Source of the DNA: Lacrimispora sphenoides JCM 1415
GTDB taxonomy: Bacteria > Bacillota > Clostridia > Lachnospirales > Lachnospiraceae
Direction of reading: 5' to 3'
Length of the DNA stretch: 64,000 nucleotides
Assembly (NCBI RefSeq): GCF_900105615.1
Contig: NZ_LT630003.1
Span: 4,590,001 to 4,654,000, forward strand
Shown here: one piece after another, positions 48,189 to 57,171 of the stretch
Numbering within the stretch: position 1 is the stretch's first letter
How the letters are laid out: each line of letters starts with the position of its first letter
The notes under the pieces: generated by a model
Databases searched by the model: none
Told to the model about the DNA's origin: nothing
The model's input: the letters and a program-made list of their open reading frames with translations, nothing else
Position numbers and translations under genes: made by a program

Positions 48189-48767
48189 TTAAAAAATGAC
48201 TGGCTGAATCTGTTTCCCGTCTAAAGCATATTCCAGCGTATCTGCAATGAGTTCCGTGTGCGCAATCATGGAATTGGGCTTTTTTACCGGGTCATCCTGA
48301 CCAAAGGGAACAAAATAGATATTTTTTACATTAAACAATTCACCCACATTCTTAAAATTAATTCCAAGGGCGTCATTGGTGGAGAGAGAGATCACCAGGG
48401 GTTTGGAATTTCTTAAGTGTGCTTTGGCTGCCATGAGTACTGGGGTATCCGTGATGCCGTTGGCCAGCTTAGCCAGGGTATTACCGGTACAGGGGGCGAT
48501 GATCAGGATATCCAGATAGCCTCTGGGGCCGATAGGCTCCGCTTCCTCCAGGTTCAGGATGGGCTTATTACCTGTCATGGCTGAGATCCGCTTCATGTAT
48601 TCCCCGGTATCTCCGAAACGGGAATCCGTTGTCTGCACATTGGTGGAAAAGATCGGGTATATATCGGCTCCTTTGTCAACCAAAACCTTTATTTCTTTTT
48701 CTATTTTATCAAAAGTACAAAAGGACCCGGTGATTGCCAGGCCTACTTTCATTCCTTCCAGCTTCAT
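48189..48767 (-). CDS. dpaB: Dipicolinate synthase subunit B
   Basis: The 192-residue flavoprotein-fold subunit has the family start KVGLAITGSFCTFDKI and the segments LDILIIAPCTGNTLAKLANGI and YFVPFGQDDPVKKPNSM (SpoVFB). With DpaA it converts the dihydrodipicolinate precursor to dipicolinic acid for the spore core. It starts 11 nt after dpaA. Presence of this pair marks a spore former. Confidence 0.94.
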   Translation of the reverse strand: MKLEGMKVGLAITGSFCTFDKIEKEIKVLVDKGADIYPIFSTNVQTTDSRFGDTGEYMKRISAMTGNKPILNLEEAEPIGPRGYLDILIIAPCTGNTLAKLANGITDTPVLMAAKAHLRNSKPLVISLSTNDALGINFKNVGELFNVKNIYFVPFGQDDPVKKPNSMIAHTELIADTLEYALDGKQIQPVIF

Positions 48768-48778
48768 ATGACACTCCT

Positions 48779-49612
48779 TTATGACAGAGATTTAACAATT
48801 GCTTCGTATAAAATTTCCGCAGATGACTGGGGAGCGTAGATTCCAGGCAGTCCCAGGCTAAGCTTGGCACGGATATTCTGCTGCTTGCAGAAATCAAAAT
48901 CAACGCCGCCGGGGGCGGATGCGATATCAATGATCGTTACGTCCGGATTCATGGAGCGGATCAGATCTTTTTCAATGACAAGGGCTGGGATGGTGTTAAA
49001 GATAAACTCATAATCCCCTATAACCGGGGACAGGTCGCAAAGTGCTCTGGCATGAAATCCCATGGAGGCCGCCTGGACAAGCTGTATTTCCTTTCGGCCG
49101 GCAATGGTTACTTCAGCATCCAAGCCCTTTAATTTCAGTGCCAGGGTTTTTGCACACCGGCCAAAGCCGGTCACAAGACATTTGCTTTTGTGAAGGCAGC
49201 CGGGACTTAACCGAATGGCTTCGGCAATGGCGCCTTCTGCGGTCGCAATGGTATTTTTTACGATGATATCCTCCATGTCCATATAGTCAAAACATGCAAT
49301 GCCGTTTTCCCTGGCATATTCCTTTACATAGGCAGGAATGCTTCCGCCGAAAAGGGTATGGTCCGAGGTTAAAAGGTTTAACAGATTCCCGATACCAAGA
49401 TCAGTCATGCTGTTATCGGAAACCAGGTTGATTTTGTCCCTGGTAAATGGGATGGGGCAAAGTATGACATTGCTGTTTTTTATAGCTTCTTCCATGGAAA
49501 ATGAGGAATCCTCACTGCTATTGTGAAGGGTTGTTTGAAAGCCGTTTTTGGTTAATATCTGGTTTAAATAAAGCTGCCTGGAATCGCCGCCTAAAAGAAG
49601 AAAATTATACAT
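48779..49612 (-). CDS. dpaA: Dipicolinate synthase subunit A
   Basis: The 277-residue protein has a SpoVFA N-terminus (LLGGDSRQLYLNQIL) and a Rossmann domain with CLVTGFGRCAKTLALKLKGL near residue 150. It acts with DpaB on the product of DapA. The divergent gene dapA makes that precursor, which gives a coherent sporulation metabolic locus. Expression should be late in the mother cell; I could not identify a certain SigK promoter in the gap to dapA. Confidence 0.94.
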   Translation of the reverse strand: MYNFLLLGGDSRQLYLNQILTKNGFQTTLHNSSEDSSFSMEEAIKNSNVILCPIPFTRDKINLVSDNSMTDLGIGNLLNLLTSDHTLFGGSIPAYVKEYARENGIACFDYMDMEDIIVKNTIATAEGAIAEAIRLSPGCLHKSKCLVTGFGRCAKTLALKLKGLDAEVTIAGRKEIQLVQAASMGFHARALCDLSPVIGDYEFIFNTIPALVIEKDLIRSMNPDVTIIDIASAPGGVDFDFCKQQNIRAKLSLGLPGIYAPQSSAEILYEAIVKSLS

Positions 49613-49732
49613 ATGGTCATCACTCCTTATAATGGTTTATATGATGAAAAAAATGATTTGTGTATGGTACCAATAGGGGATGTTTGTCATACTTTTGTTA
49701 GTATGAACCTCTAATTTTGGGAATGAGTGCCT

Positions 49733-50638
49733 ATGAAAGATGCGATTTTTAAAGGCTCAGCGGTAGCCATCGTTACGCCTATGGATAGCCATGGAAACCT
49801 GGATTTTAAGGCAATGGAAAAATTGCTGAAATTTCAGCTGGAAAATGGCACGGATGCCATTGTGGTCAATGGGACCACGGGGGAATCCGCTACGTTGGAA
49901 GAAAAGGAAAAGCTGGAACTGATCGAATTTGTGGTGCATTATGTAAATCATCGGGTCCCCGTGATCATGGGAACCGGAAGCAACTGTACGTCCCACGCCG
50001 TGCGCTTGTCCCGAAAGGCCCAGTCCTTAGGGGCGTCCGCACTTTTGCAGGTGACTCCGTACTATAACAAAACCTCCCAGCATGGGCTGGTGGAGCATTT
50101 TACGGCAGTGGCAGACAGCGTGGAGATCCCCATCATACTTTATAATGTCCCGACCCGTACCGGGGTTAATATTAGTCCGGAAACCTATTTAAAGCTTTCG
50201 GAACACCCTAATATCCGGGCTGTTAAGGAGGCAGGAGGAAATATTTCCAGTATTGCAAAAACTGCTGCTCTCTGTGGTGACAGGCTTGACCTTTATTCAG
50301 GGAATGATGACCAGATTGTACCCATCCTTTCTCTGGGGGGCAAGGGCGTGATCTCTGTTTTAGCCAATATCATGCCATTTGAAACTCATATGATATGTCA
50401 GTACTTTTTTGAAGGTGAAATGGAAAAGAGCAGGAATATGCAGCTGGAGCTGCTTGCTATGATGAATGCCCTGTTTATGGACGTAAATCCTGTGCCGGTT
50501 AAGGCGGCTCTTTCCCTTCTGGAACTGTGTGAGGAAAGCTACAGGCTTCCTCTTACCTGTATGAAGGATAAGGATAAAGAGACGTTAAAGCAGGTCATGA
50601 AATCTTATTTCCCGCATTTACAGGATAGAAGTCTGTAA
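49733..50638 (+). CDS. dapA: 4-hydroxy-tetrahydrodipicolinate synthase
   Basis: The 301-residue class I aldolase has the Schiff-base lysine K165 in IRAVKEAGG, Y137 in LYNVPTRTG and the GTTGES motif near residue 47. It condenses pyruvate with aspartate semialdehyde. It is divergent from dpaAB, so it probably supplies dipicolinate as well as lysine precursors. The ATG at 49733 is chosen over an in-frame GTG six nucleotides earlier. Confidence 0.95.
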   Translation: MKDAIFKGSAVAIVTPMDSHGNLDFKAMEKLLKFQLENGTDAIVVNGTTGESATLEEKEKLELIEFVVHYVNHRVPVIMGTGSNCTSHAVRLSRKAQSLGASALLQVTPYYNKTSQHGLVEHFTAVADSVEIPIILYNVPTRTGVNISPETYLKLSEHPNIRAVKEAGGNISSIAKTAALCGDRLDLYSGNDDQIVPILSLGGKGVISVLANIMPFETHMICQYFFEGEMEKSRNMQLELLAMMNALFMDVNPVPVKAALSLLELCEESYRLPLTCMKDKDKETLKQVMKSYFPHLQDRSL

Positions 50639-50694
50639 GGGTAAGTATAAAGATTTTGTTATAATTTCAAATTATAATAAGGAATCATAAAAAA

Positions 50695-50732
50695 ATGCCC
50701 GGTAAATCGTTGGATTACCGGGCATCTTTTTA
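50695..50732. terminator. Bidirectional terminator between dapA and the HPr-like gene
   Basis: ATGCCCGGTAA and TTACCGGGCAT form an 11-bp stem followed by CTTTTTA. The opposite strand ends in GGGCATTTTTTT. It serves both convergent genes. Confidence 0.9.
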
Positions 50733-50746
50733 TACCTATGTATTGT

Positions 50747-50989
50747 TTATGCTGTTTTTTGGTCTAGCAGAAAATCGGACAAAGAGTCCAAAATTTCTTT
50801 GTGATCACTGTTATAAATAATAAGCTCCAAATCGGCATCCGGACAAATGGTCATAAGGCCGAGGATGGACTTGGCATCAATGATAACACTTCCTTTGCAT
50901 AAATCCATATCACAGTCAAACTGACTGACTGTTTTGACGAATGTTGTCACTTCGTCAATACTTCCTAAGCGGATAGGGTATCTTTTCAT
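50747..50989 (-). CDS. HPr-family protein lacking the phosphorylatable histidine
   Basis: The 80-residue protein has the HPr-like fold pattern: a regulatory serine in IIDAKSILGLMTI (S41, equivalent to HPr Ser46), an acidic tail helix and the usual length. The loop that should carry His15 reads LGSIDEVTTF, with no histidine, so PTS phosphotransfer is impossible. It may act like Crh as a regulatory partner of CcpA, or in another role. The ATG at 50989 is preceded by GAGGTGATC; a longer GTG start would overlap that site. Confidence 0.85.
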   Translation of the reverse strand: MKRYPIRLGSIDEVTTFVKTVSQFDCDMDLCKGSVIIDAKSILGLMTICPDADLELIIYNSDHKEILDSLSDFLLDQKTA

Positions 50990-51099
50990 GTGGATCACCT
51001 CGTAAAAAAGATGGTTATATTATAATGAAATTCCAAGCTGATTATATGTAATATGTAACAAATAAGCCATGTCGAAATTTGTATAAAAACCGTCCTTTC

Positions 51100-51129
51100 T
51101 TGCAAATAATGAGGAGATGGTGGTATAAT
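51100..51129 (+). promoter_or_regulatory. SigA promoter of the AraC-type gene
   Basis: TTGCAA (51100-51105) and TATAAT (51124-51129) are separated by 18 nt. The start site would be about 35 nt before the chosen ATG, which argues against the longer frame starting at 51079. Confidence 0.7.
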
Positions 51130-51171
51130 AGTCCGGGGAAAAGCATTAGAATTTGTCATTTGGAGGGAAAT

Positions 51172-52101
51172 ATGAAAAAAGAACTTCTGGAATATTTAAG
51201 GAGCGCATCAGTAGGCAATAATGATATAAGGAGAGGCCTGGCTGATGGGGATGCTGCTATGGGCCAGAGAAAGCTGATGGACATGTGCTGCCAGCCTCAC
51301 GAGGTTCCGATTCCGGATCATTGCCATAATTATATAGAGCTGGTTTATATGTGCAGCGGATCTACGGTTCATGTGATCAATGGCAGTAGTATTGTTCGGC
51401 TGGATACCAATGATCTTCTGCTCATAAAGCAGGGGACAAGACATGCCGTTGAACCTGCAGGCAGGGAGGATATTGCTGTACATTTCACTCTGCTGCCGGA
51501 ATTTTTCTTCCATCTGGAGCTGACAGTAGAGGACGGAGGTGTTCTGCGCCGCTTTTTTACCGGGGCTCCATCAGGAAAGCATTCTGTGGCGGATTACCTT
51601 CATTTTCATTTGCAGGATATGCTGCCTGCGAAGAATCTGCTGGAGAATATGATCTGGTCGCTCATGGAAGATAAAAAGGGCAGAGAGGAAATTAATCAGG
51701 CTACCATGGGAATACTGATCATGGAGCTGTTTCATAATGTAGATAAGGCAGAATTGCATGATATAGCCCAATATGAGGAAAAGATCGCAATGACTGCATA
51801 TCAATATTTAGAGAACAACTATCCAACCGCAACCTTAGAAGAATTTTCTACCCTGTCCATGCAGCCGTCGTATTATATCAGCCGTTTGTTTAAACGGCAT
51901 TATCAAGTGACATTTACGGAATGCCTGCAGCTAATCCGGATGATGAGGGCGGCAAATTATCTTACCTCCACGTCGAAGCCAGTGGAAGAGATCATTGCAG
52001 AAGTGGGTTATGAAAACAACAGTTATTTTCACCGGTTGTTTAAAGAACGGTATGGTCTGACGCCCAAGCAGTACAGGGATATGACCAAGAACCAATTCTG
52101 A
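51172..52101 (+). CDS. AraC-family regulator with cupin sensor domain
   Basis: The 309-residue protein has an N-terminal cupin-like domain (HEVPIPDHCHNYIELVYMCSG, DLLLIKQGTRHAVEP) that usually binds a sugar. A C-terminal AraC double helix-turn-helix follows (LEEFSTLSMQPSYYISRLFKRHY, AEVGYENNSYFHRLFKERYGLTPKQYR). GGAGGG lies 6 nt before the ATG at 51172. No clear target gene is adjacent, so it probably regulates a distant operon. Confidence 0.9.
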   Translation: MKKELLEYLRSASVGNNDIRRGLADGDAAMGQRKLMDMCCQPHEVPIPDHCHNYIELVYMCSGSTVHVINGSSIVRLDTNDLLLIKQGTRHAVEPAGREDIAVHFTLLPEFFFHLELTVEDGGVLRRFFTGAPSGKHSVADYLHFHLQDMLPAKNLLENMIWSLMEDKKGREEINQATMGILIMELFHNVDKAELHDIAQYEEKIAMTAYQYLENNYPTATLEEFSTLSMQPSYYISRLFKRHYQVTFTECLQLIRMMRAANYLTSTSKPVEEIIAEVGYENNSYFHRLFKERYGLTPKQYRDMTKNQF

Positions 52102-52191
52102 AAATATTATGAAATATTTACCAGGGACATTGACTTTCAGCCAATACGTTATTATAGTTAAGGCAAAGTGAAAAGAGGCGGCAGATACAGG

Positions 52192-52596
52192 ATGAGTGGA
52201 TTTAGAGAACGTTTTGCGCGTTTTATGATCGGAAGATACGGTATGGACAGGCTGGGACAGTTTTTAAACGCCGTAGCTTGTGTTTTTCTTGCGGCCGGAT
52301 TGTTCAGCCGGAGTAGTTGGGTGAACATTGCGGCTTTGGTTTTTTTATTTTTATGCTATTTTCGTGTGTTTTCAAAAAATATCGGAAAGCGTTTCGAAGA
52401 AAACCAGAAGTTTGAACGCATTTGGTTTCGAATCTCGGAAGTATTCCGAAAATGGCGTTTTAAGCTTCAGCAAGGCAGGAAATATCATATTTACAAATGC
52501 CCAAATTGCAGGCAGAAAATCAGGATTCCCAGGGGAAAAGGGAAGATCAGCATTCATTGTCCAAAATGCGGCATCGATTTTATAAAAAAAAGTTAG
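52192..52596 (+). CDS. Small membrane protein with C-terminal zinc ribbon
   Basis: The 134-residue protein has two hydrophobic helices near residues 22-55 and a basic stretch. A zinc ribbon ends it, with CPNC and CPKC pairs about 20 residues apart. Function is unknown; similar small proteins are conserved in Lachnospiraceae. The ATG at 52192 follows AGAGGCGG by 11 nt, and an in-frame GTG at 52168 is an alternative. Confidence 0.72.
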   Translation: MSGFRERFARFMIGRYGMDRLGQFLNAVACVFLAAGLFSRSSWVNIAALVFLFLCYFRVFSKNIGKRFEENQKFERIWFRISEVFRKWRFKLQQGRKYHIYKCPNCRQKIRIPRGKGKISIHCPKCGIDFIKKS

Positions 52597-52620
52597 CAGT
52601 AATTATAGAAGGGAACGACT

Positions 52621-53541
52621 ATGAATTTACAATTTAAGCCGATAGAGGCAGAGGACATAAAGAAAATAACGCCTTTTTATGCCTTACGGCCCAACAGAAC
52701 CTGCGACAGTGTATATTTAGACAGTTTTATCTGGAGAAATTATTACCATGTGAAGTATGCCATAAGTGATGATAAGGCATTGTTGTTTTTGATGGAAAAG
52801 GACGGAGAGCCATTTTCTGCAATGCCTATGTGCAGGGAAGAGGATCTTCCTCATTATTTTCAGGAAATGGTAGATTATTTTAATCAGGTTTTAAAAAAGC
52901 CTCTTCGCATCTATCTTGCGGATGAAGAGGCAATTAATTTCTTAAAGCTGGATCCAGAAAAGTTTGAGGTCACAGAACAGGAAGACTTAAAGGATTATCT
53001 TTATGATGGAGATGCCATGAGAACTCTGGCAGGGAAAAAGCTCCATAAGAAGAAAAATCATTTAAACTCATTTTTAAGGGAATATGAGGGCAGGTATGAG
53101 TACCGGACCCTTTGCTGTTCGGATCGGGATAATGTGCTGGAATTTCTGGATGAATGGTGGGAGAATAAGGTGGAAGCCGCAGAATTCGTCCGGCAGCTGG
53201 ATTATGAAGTAATGGGCATCCATGATATTTTGAAGAACTGTTCTATGCTTAACGTAAGGATGGCAGGCGTATATATCGATGGAACTTTAAAGGCCTTTAC
53301 CATCGGCACTTACAATCCTTTTGAAAACATGGCAGTCATACACATTGAAAAGGCTGACCCAAATGTGAAAGGGCTTTACCAGTTTATTAACCAGCAGTTT
53401 TTGATTCACGCATTCCCGGAAAACCCGGTGCTTATCAACCGGGAGGATGATGTTGGAATGGAAGGCCTTCGAAAGGCCAAAATGTCTTATTACCCCATTG
53501 ACTTTGCTAGGAAATACGGAGTCGTTCAGAAGGGCTTTTAA
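52621..53541 (+). CDS. DUF2156 (phosphatidylglycerol lysyltransferase C-terminal-like) protein
   Basis: The 306-residue protein shows the tandem GNAT-like fold of DUF2156: YALRPNRTCDSVYLDSFIWRNYY at the N-terminus, a KKLHKKKNHLNSFLREY lysine-rich segment mid-protein, and INREDDVGMEGLRKAKMSYYPI near the end. Related domains transfer aminoacyl groups, but stand-alone copies are uncharacterised. It lies 2 nt from the next gene and is almost certainly co-translated with it. Confidence 0.85.
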   Translation: MNLQFKPIEAEDIKKITPFYALRPNRTCDSVYLDSFIWRNYYHVKYAISDDKALLFLMEKDGEPFSAMPMCREEDLPHYFQEMVDYFNQVLKKPLRIYLADEEAINFLKLDPEKFEVTEQEDLKDYLYDGDAMRTLAGKKLHKKKNHLNSFLREYEGRYEYRTLCCSDRDNVLEFLDEWWENKVEAAEFVRQLDYEVMGIHDILKNCSMLNVRMAGVYIDGTLKAFTIGTYNPFENMAVIHIEKADPNVKGLYQFINQQFLIHAFPENPVLINREDDVGMEGLRKAKMSYYPIDFARKYGVVQKGF

Positions 53542-53543
53542 TT

Positions 53544-54593
53544 ATGATACGGTATTTGAAGCAGGAAGAAAAAGGCGAGAGCCGGGCGTTGTGGGAAAAG
53601 GTTTTTTCTGAAGATTCCCAGAGCTTTATAGATTATTATTATTCGGACAGGGTACGGAAGAATAAGATTCTCACTGCCTGGAACGAGGACCGGGTGGTAG
53701 CCATGCTGCACCGCAATCCTTATGAGGTGGTGGTCAAGGACCGTTTATGGAAGATTGATTACATTGCCGGTGTTGCTACGGATCCGGATTGCCGCCATCA
53801 GGGATATATGAGGCGGCTTTTGAGCCGTTGTTTTTCCGATATGTATATGGAGCGGATGGGATTTTGCTTTCTGGTGCCCGCTAATCCGGCGATTTACTTC
53901 CCTTTTGATTTTACCTATATCTGTGATCTTCCGGAAGTGGCGCTGAGCGAAAAAGGACGGATGCACCTTAGCCGCCGTGCTTTTGTGGAGCGGTCGGATG
54001 AATGCAGGGAAGCTGCAAGATTTGTGGGAAGGCAGTTGGAAAAGAAGTATGAGGTCTATGCACTCAGGGATGAGGAATATTATTTAAACTTAAGCAGGGA
54101 AGTCAGAAGCGACAGAGGAGATCTGATTCTTCTTTTCACACGGGATGAGAGAGAAAGACTGGCCGGTGTGTGGGCTTATTATGGAGAGACAGCGGAAAAT
54201 CAGCGGGAGCTTATTTGCCTGCCTGATTTTATAAAGAAAACAGGTCCCTTAAAGCCGGCTGTCATGGGCAGGATCATTCATCTGGAACAGTTTGTTTCCG
54301 TGATACGTTTAAAAGAGGAGTGCCCCATCAGCGAGATGGAACTGTTGATTGAGGTAAAGGATGACTTTATCCGTCAGAATGACGGAGTGTTCCGGTGGAA
54401 GCTGGGGCAGGACGGTTCCTCCCTTATTCCGGTTAAAGATGGATCCGGGATCAAACCTCATTTGTCCATGGGGATCAGCGAAATGACCTCCTGGCTGTTT
54501 GGATATAGTATGCCGACGGTGCCTGAGGACAGAAGATCTCTGGTTGAACGGATCAGGCCTTTAAAGGGAGTCTTTTTTGACGAAATTACTTAA
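53544..54593 (+). CDS. GNAT acetyltransferase (Eis-like, with C-terminal sterol-carrier-like domain)
   Basis: The 349-residue protein has an N-terminal GNAT domain with the acetyl-CoA loop VATDPDCRHQGYMRRLL near residues 74-90. A second GNAT-like part and a C-terminal domain follow, as in Eis-type enzymes. It would acetylate an amine. The substrate is unknown. It is tightly coupled to the DUF2156 gene. Confidence 0.85.
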   Translation: MIRYLKQEEKGESRALWEKVFSEDSQSFIDYYYSDRVRKNKILTAWNEDRVVAMLHRNPYEVVVKDRLWKIDYIAGVATDPDCRHQGYMRRLLSRCFSDMYMERMGFCFLVPANPAIYFPFDFTYICDLPEVALSEKGRMHLSRRAFVERSDECREAARFVGRQLEKKYEVYALRDEEYYLNLSREVRSDRGDLILLFTRDERERLAGVWAYYGETAENQRELICLPDFIKKTGPLKPAVMGRIIHLEQFVSVIRLKEECPISEMELLIEVKDDFIRQNDGVFRWKLGQDGSSLIPVKDGSGIKPHLSMGISEMTSWLFGYSMPTVPEDRRSLVERIRPLKGVFFDEIT

Positions 54594-54729
54594 AAGTTTT
54601 CGTTTAAAGGAGTATGAAGCAGGTTGGTTTTGGCGGGTTCGCTTGAATCCGCCTTATATTTTAGAAAAAAACGGCATCGGAAATCGATGCTGGGCAAAGC
54701 ATAAAAAATAAATAAGAGGTGAAACAGGT

Positions 54730-55719
54730 ATGTATCAGGCAGCAGAAGACAGATATGAGAAAATGGAATACAAGCGTTGCGGAAGAAGCGGAGTGTTACT
54801 TCCCATGGTGTCCCTGGGTCTATGGCAGAATTTTGGCATGGAAAAGCCTTTACAGGAGCAGCGGGAGATTCTTTTAAGGGCATTTGACATGGGAATCACC
54901 CATTTTGATCTGGCCAATAACTACGGTTCTCCGGCATTAGGAAAAGCGGAGGAGAATTTCGGAGAGATTTTAAAAAGCGATCTGGGAAAATACAGGGATG
55001 AGCTGCTTATTTCCACCAAGGCCGGATTTGATATGTGGCCGGGACCGTATGGAAACTGGGGCTCCAGAAAGTACTTAATGGCCAGCCTGGATCAAAGCTT
55101 AAAACGGATGGGGCTGGAATATGTGGACATTTTCTATCACCACAGGCCGGATCCGGGGACCCCATTAGAGGAAACCATGGGAGCACTGGCTGATATTGTG
55201 AAGCAGGGAAAGGCACTTTATGTGGGAATCTCCAATTACGGAGATCAGGAAGCAAGAGATGCGGTTCTTATGTTAAAAGAAATGGGAGTTCCATGCCTGA
55301 TCGATCAGCCAAGATATAACATGTTTGAAAGAGGGGCGGAAGATGGACTGTTTTCCACTCTGCTTGAAAATGGCGTAGGCTGCATCTGCTACAGTCCTCT
55401 GGCCCAGGGAGCCCTGACTGACAAATACTTAAAGGGCATTCCTCAGGAATCCAGAGCGGCAAGGCAGGGGACGACCGTAGGCGGGCGTTATCTGTCAGAG
55501 GAGAAGCTGGATCAGATAAGGCAGTTAAATGAACTGGCCCTGGAGCGGGGACAGACACTTGCCCGTATGGCTCTTTCCTGGGTACTTCGGGAAGAGGCGG
55601 TGACTTCCGTTCTGATCGGAGCCAGCAGTGTGAAACAATTGGAGGACAGTACGGCTTGTCTTGATAATCTTAAATTTACACAAGAAGAATTGGATAAGAT
55701 TGATTCTATTTTAAAATAA
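54730..55719 (+). CDS. Aldo/keto reductase (YghZ/Kv-beta-like)
   Basis: The 329-residue TIM-barrel oxidoreductase has the catalytic tetrad context of the family: FDLANNYGS (Asp and Tyr), STKAGF (Lys) and YHHRPDP (His). NADPH-binding residues lie in LIGASSVKQLEDS near the C-terminus. It resembles the L-glyceraldehyde-3-phosphate reductase (YghZ) group. It has its own ribosome binding site (AGAGGTGA). Confidence 0.9.
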   Translation: MYQAAEDRYEKMEYKRCGRSGVLLPMVSLGLWQNFGMEKPLQEQREILLRAFDMGITHFDLANNYGSPALGKAEENFGEILKSDLGKYRDELLISTKAGFDMWPGPYGNWGSRKYLMASLDQSLKRMGLEYVDIFYHHRPDPGTPLEETMGALADIVKQGKALYVGISNYGDQEARDAVLMLKEMGVPCLIDQPRYNMFERGAEDGLFSTLLENGVGCICYSPLAQGALTDKYLKGIPQESRAARQGTTVGGRYLSEEKLDQIRQLNELALERGQTLARMALSWVLREEAVTSVLIGASSVKQLEDSTACLDNLKFTQEELDKIDSILK

Positions 55720-55768
55720 CCAGGCAGCAGGGGAAATTTATCATGGACGGAAGGGGCAGGCGAAGGAT

Positions 55769-55966
55769 ATGAATTACGAGGTTGGAGATATTGTGAAACT
55801 TAAAAAGCCCCATCCCTGCGGAAGCCAGGAGTGGGAAATATTGAGAGTCGGTGCGGATTTTCGATTAAAATGCATGGGCTGCAGCCATCAGGTCATGGTG
55901 CCGAGAAAGCTGGTGGAGAAGAACACCAGGGGCTTAAAAGGGCAGGATGGTCTGCCAAAGACCTAA
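55769..55966 (+). CDS. DUF951 family protein
   Basis: The 65-residue protein has the DUF951 pattern GDIVKLKKPHPCGSQEWEILRVGADFRLKC (in parts) with MGC and a following basic segment. The CG and CMGC cysteines suggest a metal or nucleic-acid-binding SH3-like barrel. The family is commonly found upstream of rpsF in Firmicutes, as here. Function is not established. Confidence 0.88.
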   Translation: MNYEVGDIVKLKKPHPCGSQEWEILRVGADFRLKCMGCSHQVMVPRKLVEKNTRGLKGQDGLPKT

Positions 55967-56012
55967 AATACTGGAAATCAAAGGAAAAAGTTCAGGAAAA
56001 TGAGAAAAGGAC

Positions 56013-56041
56013 TTGCTTTTGTCAGATGTTTCCGGTATAAT
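56013..56041 (+). promoter_or_regulatory. SigA promoter of rpsF-ssb-rpsR
   Basis: TTGCTT (56013-56018) and TATAAT (56036-56041) are 17 nt apart, about 75 nt before rpsF. The leader could contain the S6:S18 autoregulatory RNA fold, but I cannot confirm that structure by eye. Confidence 0.72.
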
Positions 56042-56117
56042 ATTAATCCGTGACATATAGATTCCTTGCTCCTGAAACTGAAAGCAGGGGCCAGAGACCA
56101 CAAGGAGGTAAAGAAGC

Positions 56118-56405
56118 ATGAACAAGTATGAGTTAACCGTTGTTCTTAACGCAAAGCTCGAGGATGAAGAGAGAGCTGCAGCCATCGAAAAAGTGACAGG
56201 TTATATCACTCGTTTCGGCGGTGCTGTAACAAACGTTGATGAATGGGGTAAGAAGAGATTAGCTTACGAGATTCAGAAAATGAAAGAAGGATTCTACTAC
56301 TTCATCAAATTTGATGGCGATTCCACAACTCCCAACGAGTTGGAAGCACACATTCGTATTATGGAGCCTGTCATCAGATACTTATGCGTAAGACAAGAGG
56401 CATAA
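56118..56405 (+). CDS. rpsF: 30S ribosomal protein S6
   Basis: The 95-residue protein is full length, with NKYELTVVLNAKLEDEE at the start and the central WGKKRLAYEIQKMKEGFYY segment. It binds 16S rRNA with S18. AAGGAGG precedes the ATG. It is first in the rpsF-ssb-rpsR operon. Confidence 0.97.
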   Translation: MNKYELTVVLNAKLEDEERAAAIEKVTGYITRFGGAVTNVDEWGKKRLAYEIQKMKEGFYYFIKFDGDSTTPNELEAHIRIMEPVIRYLCVRQEA

Positions 56406-56427
56406 TAGATAAAGAAAGCGTGATCGT

Positions 56428-56883
56428 ATGAACAAAGTAATCCTTATGGGCAGATTGACCCGTGATCCAGAAGTAAGATATTCCCAGGGAGAGCGTGCTA
56501 TGGCAATCGCAAGGTATACCCTTGCAGTTGACCGCAGAAGCCGCAGGAATCAGGACGGCAATGAGCAGACGGCCGATTTTATCAATTGCGTTGCATTTGA
56601 CAGAGCAGGTGAGTTTGCGGAGAAATATTTCCGTCAGGGCATGAGAGTACTGATTTCCGGAAGGATCCAGACTGGAAGTTATACGAATAAAGACGGCATT
56701 AAGGTTTATACAACAGATATCGTTGTAGAAGATCAGGAATTCGCAGATAGCAAGGGCGGAGCTCCCGGAGAAGGCGGCGGCGGTTATCAGCCAGTCTCCA
56801 GACCGGCACCCTCCAGTGCAATCGGCGATGGATTTATGAATATTCCGGATGGAGTCGAAGACGAAGGGCTTCCATTCAACTAA
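56428..56883 (+). CDS. ssb: Single-stranded DNA-binding protein
   Basis: The 151-residue protein has an N-terminal OB fold (NKVILMGRLTRDPEVRYS, VAFDRAGEFAEKYF) and a glycine-rich linker. It ends DEGLPFN rather than the canonical DDDIPF-type acidic tip, but still has the acidic and proline-phenylalanine elements that recruit partner proteins. Its place between rpsF and rpsR is classical. Confidence 0.96.
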   Translation: MNKVILMGRLTRDPEVRYSQGERAMAIARYTLAVDRRSRRNQDGNEQTADFINCVAFDRAGEFAEKYFRQGMRVLISGRIQTGSYTNKDGIKVYTTDIVVEDQEFADSKGGAPGEGGGGYQPVSRPAPSSAIGDGFMNIPDGVEDEGLPFN

Positions 56884-56904
56884 ATCTAACAGGAGGTAGT
56901 ACCA

Positions 56905-57171
56905 ATGGCATATAATAGGAATGATAAACCTGATGGCGCTAAGTTCAAAAGAGGCGGCATGCGCAGAAGAAAAAAAGTATGCGTATTCTGCGGAGAGAAG
57001 AACGGCGTTATTGATTACAAGGATGTAAATAAATTAAAAAGATATGTGTCTGAGAGAGGAAAAATCCTTCCTAGACGTATCACAGGCAACTGTGCAAAGC
57101 ATCAGAGAGCGCTTACTGTTGCAATTAAGAGAGCAAGACATATCGCTCTTATGCCTTACACAATGGAGTAA
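56905..57171 (+). CDS. rpsR: 30S ribosomal protein S18
   Basis: The 88-residue protein has the [13 protein letters not shown] zinc-type start found in some Firmicutes and the conserved [22 protein letters not shown] core. It heterodimerises with S6. CAGGAGG precedes the ATG. Confidence 0.97.
   Translation: MAYNRNDKPDGAKFKRGGMRRRKKVCVFCGEKNGVIDYKDVNKLKRYVSERGKILPRRITGNCAKHQRALTVAIKRARHIALMPYTME

Noticed and set aside
49613..49732. Possible SigK promoter for dpaA
   Set aside because: CATA-containing stretches are present, but none matches both elements with correct spacing.
56042..56117. S6:S18 autoregulatory leader RNA
   Set aside because: Position is right, but I could not identify the characteristic fold by eye.
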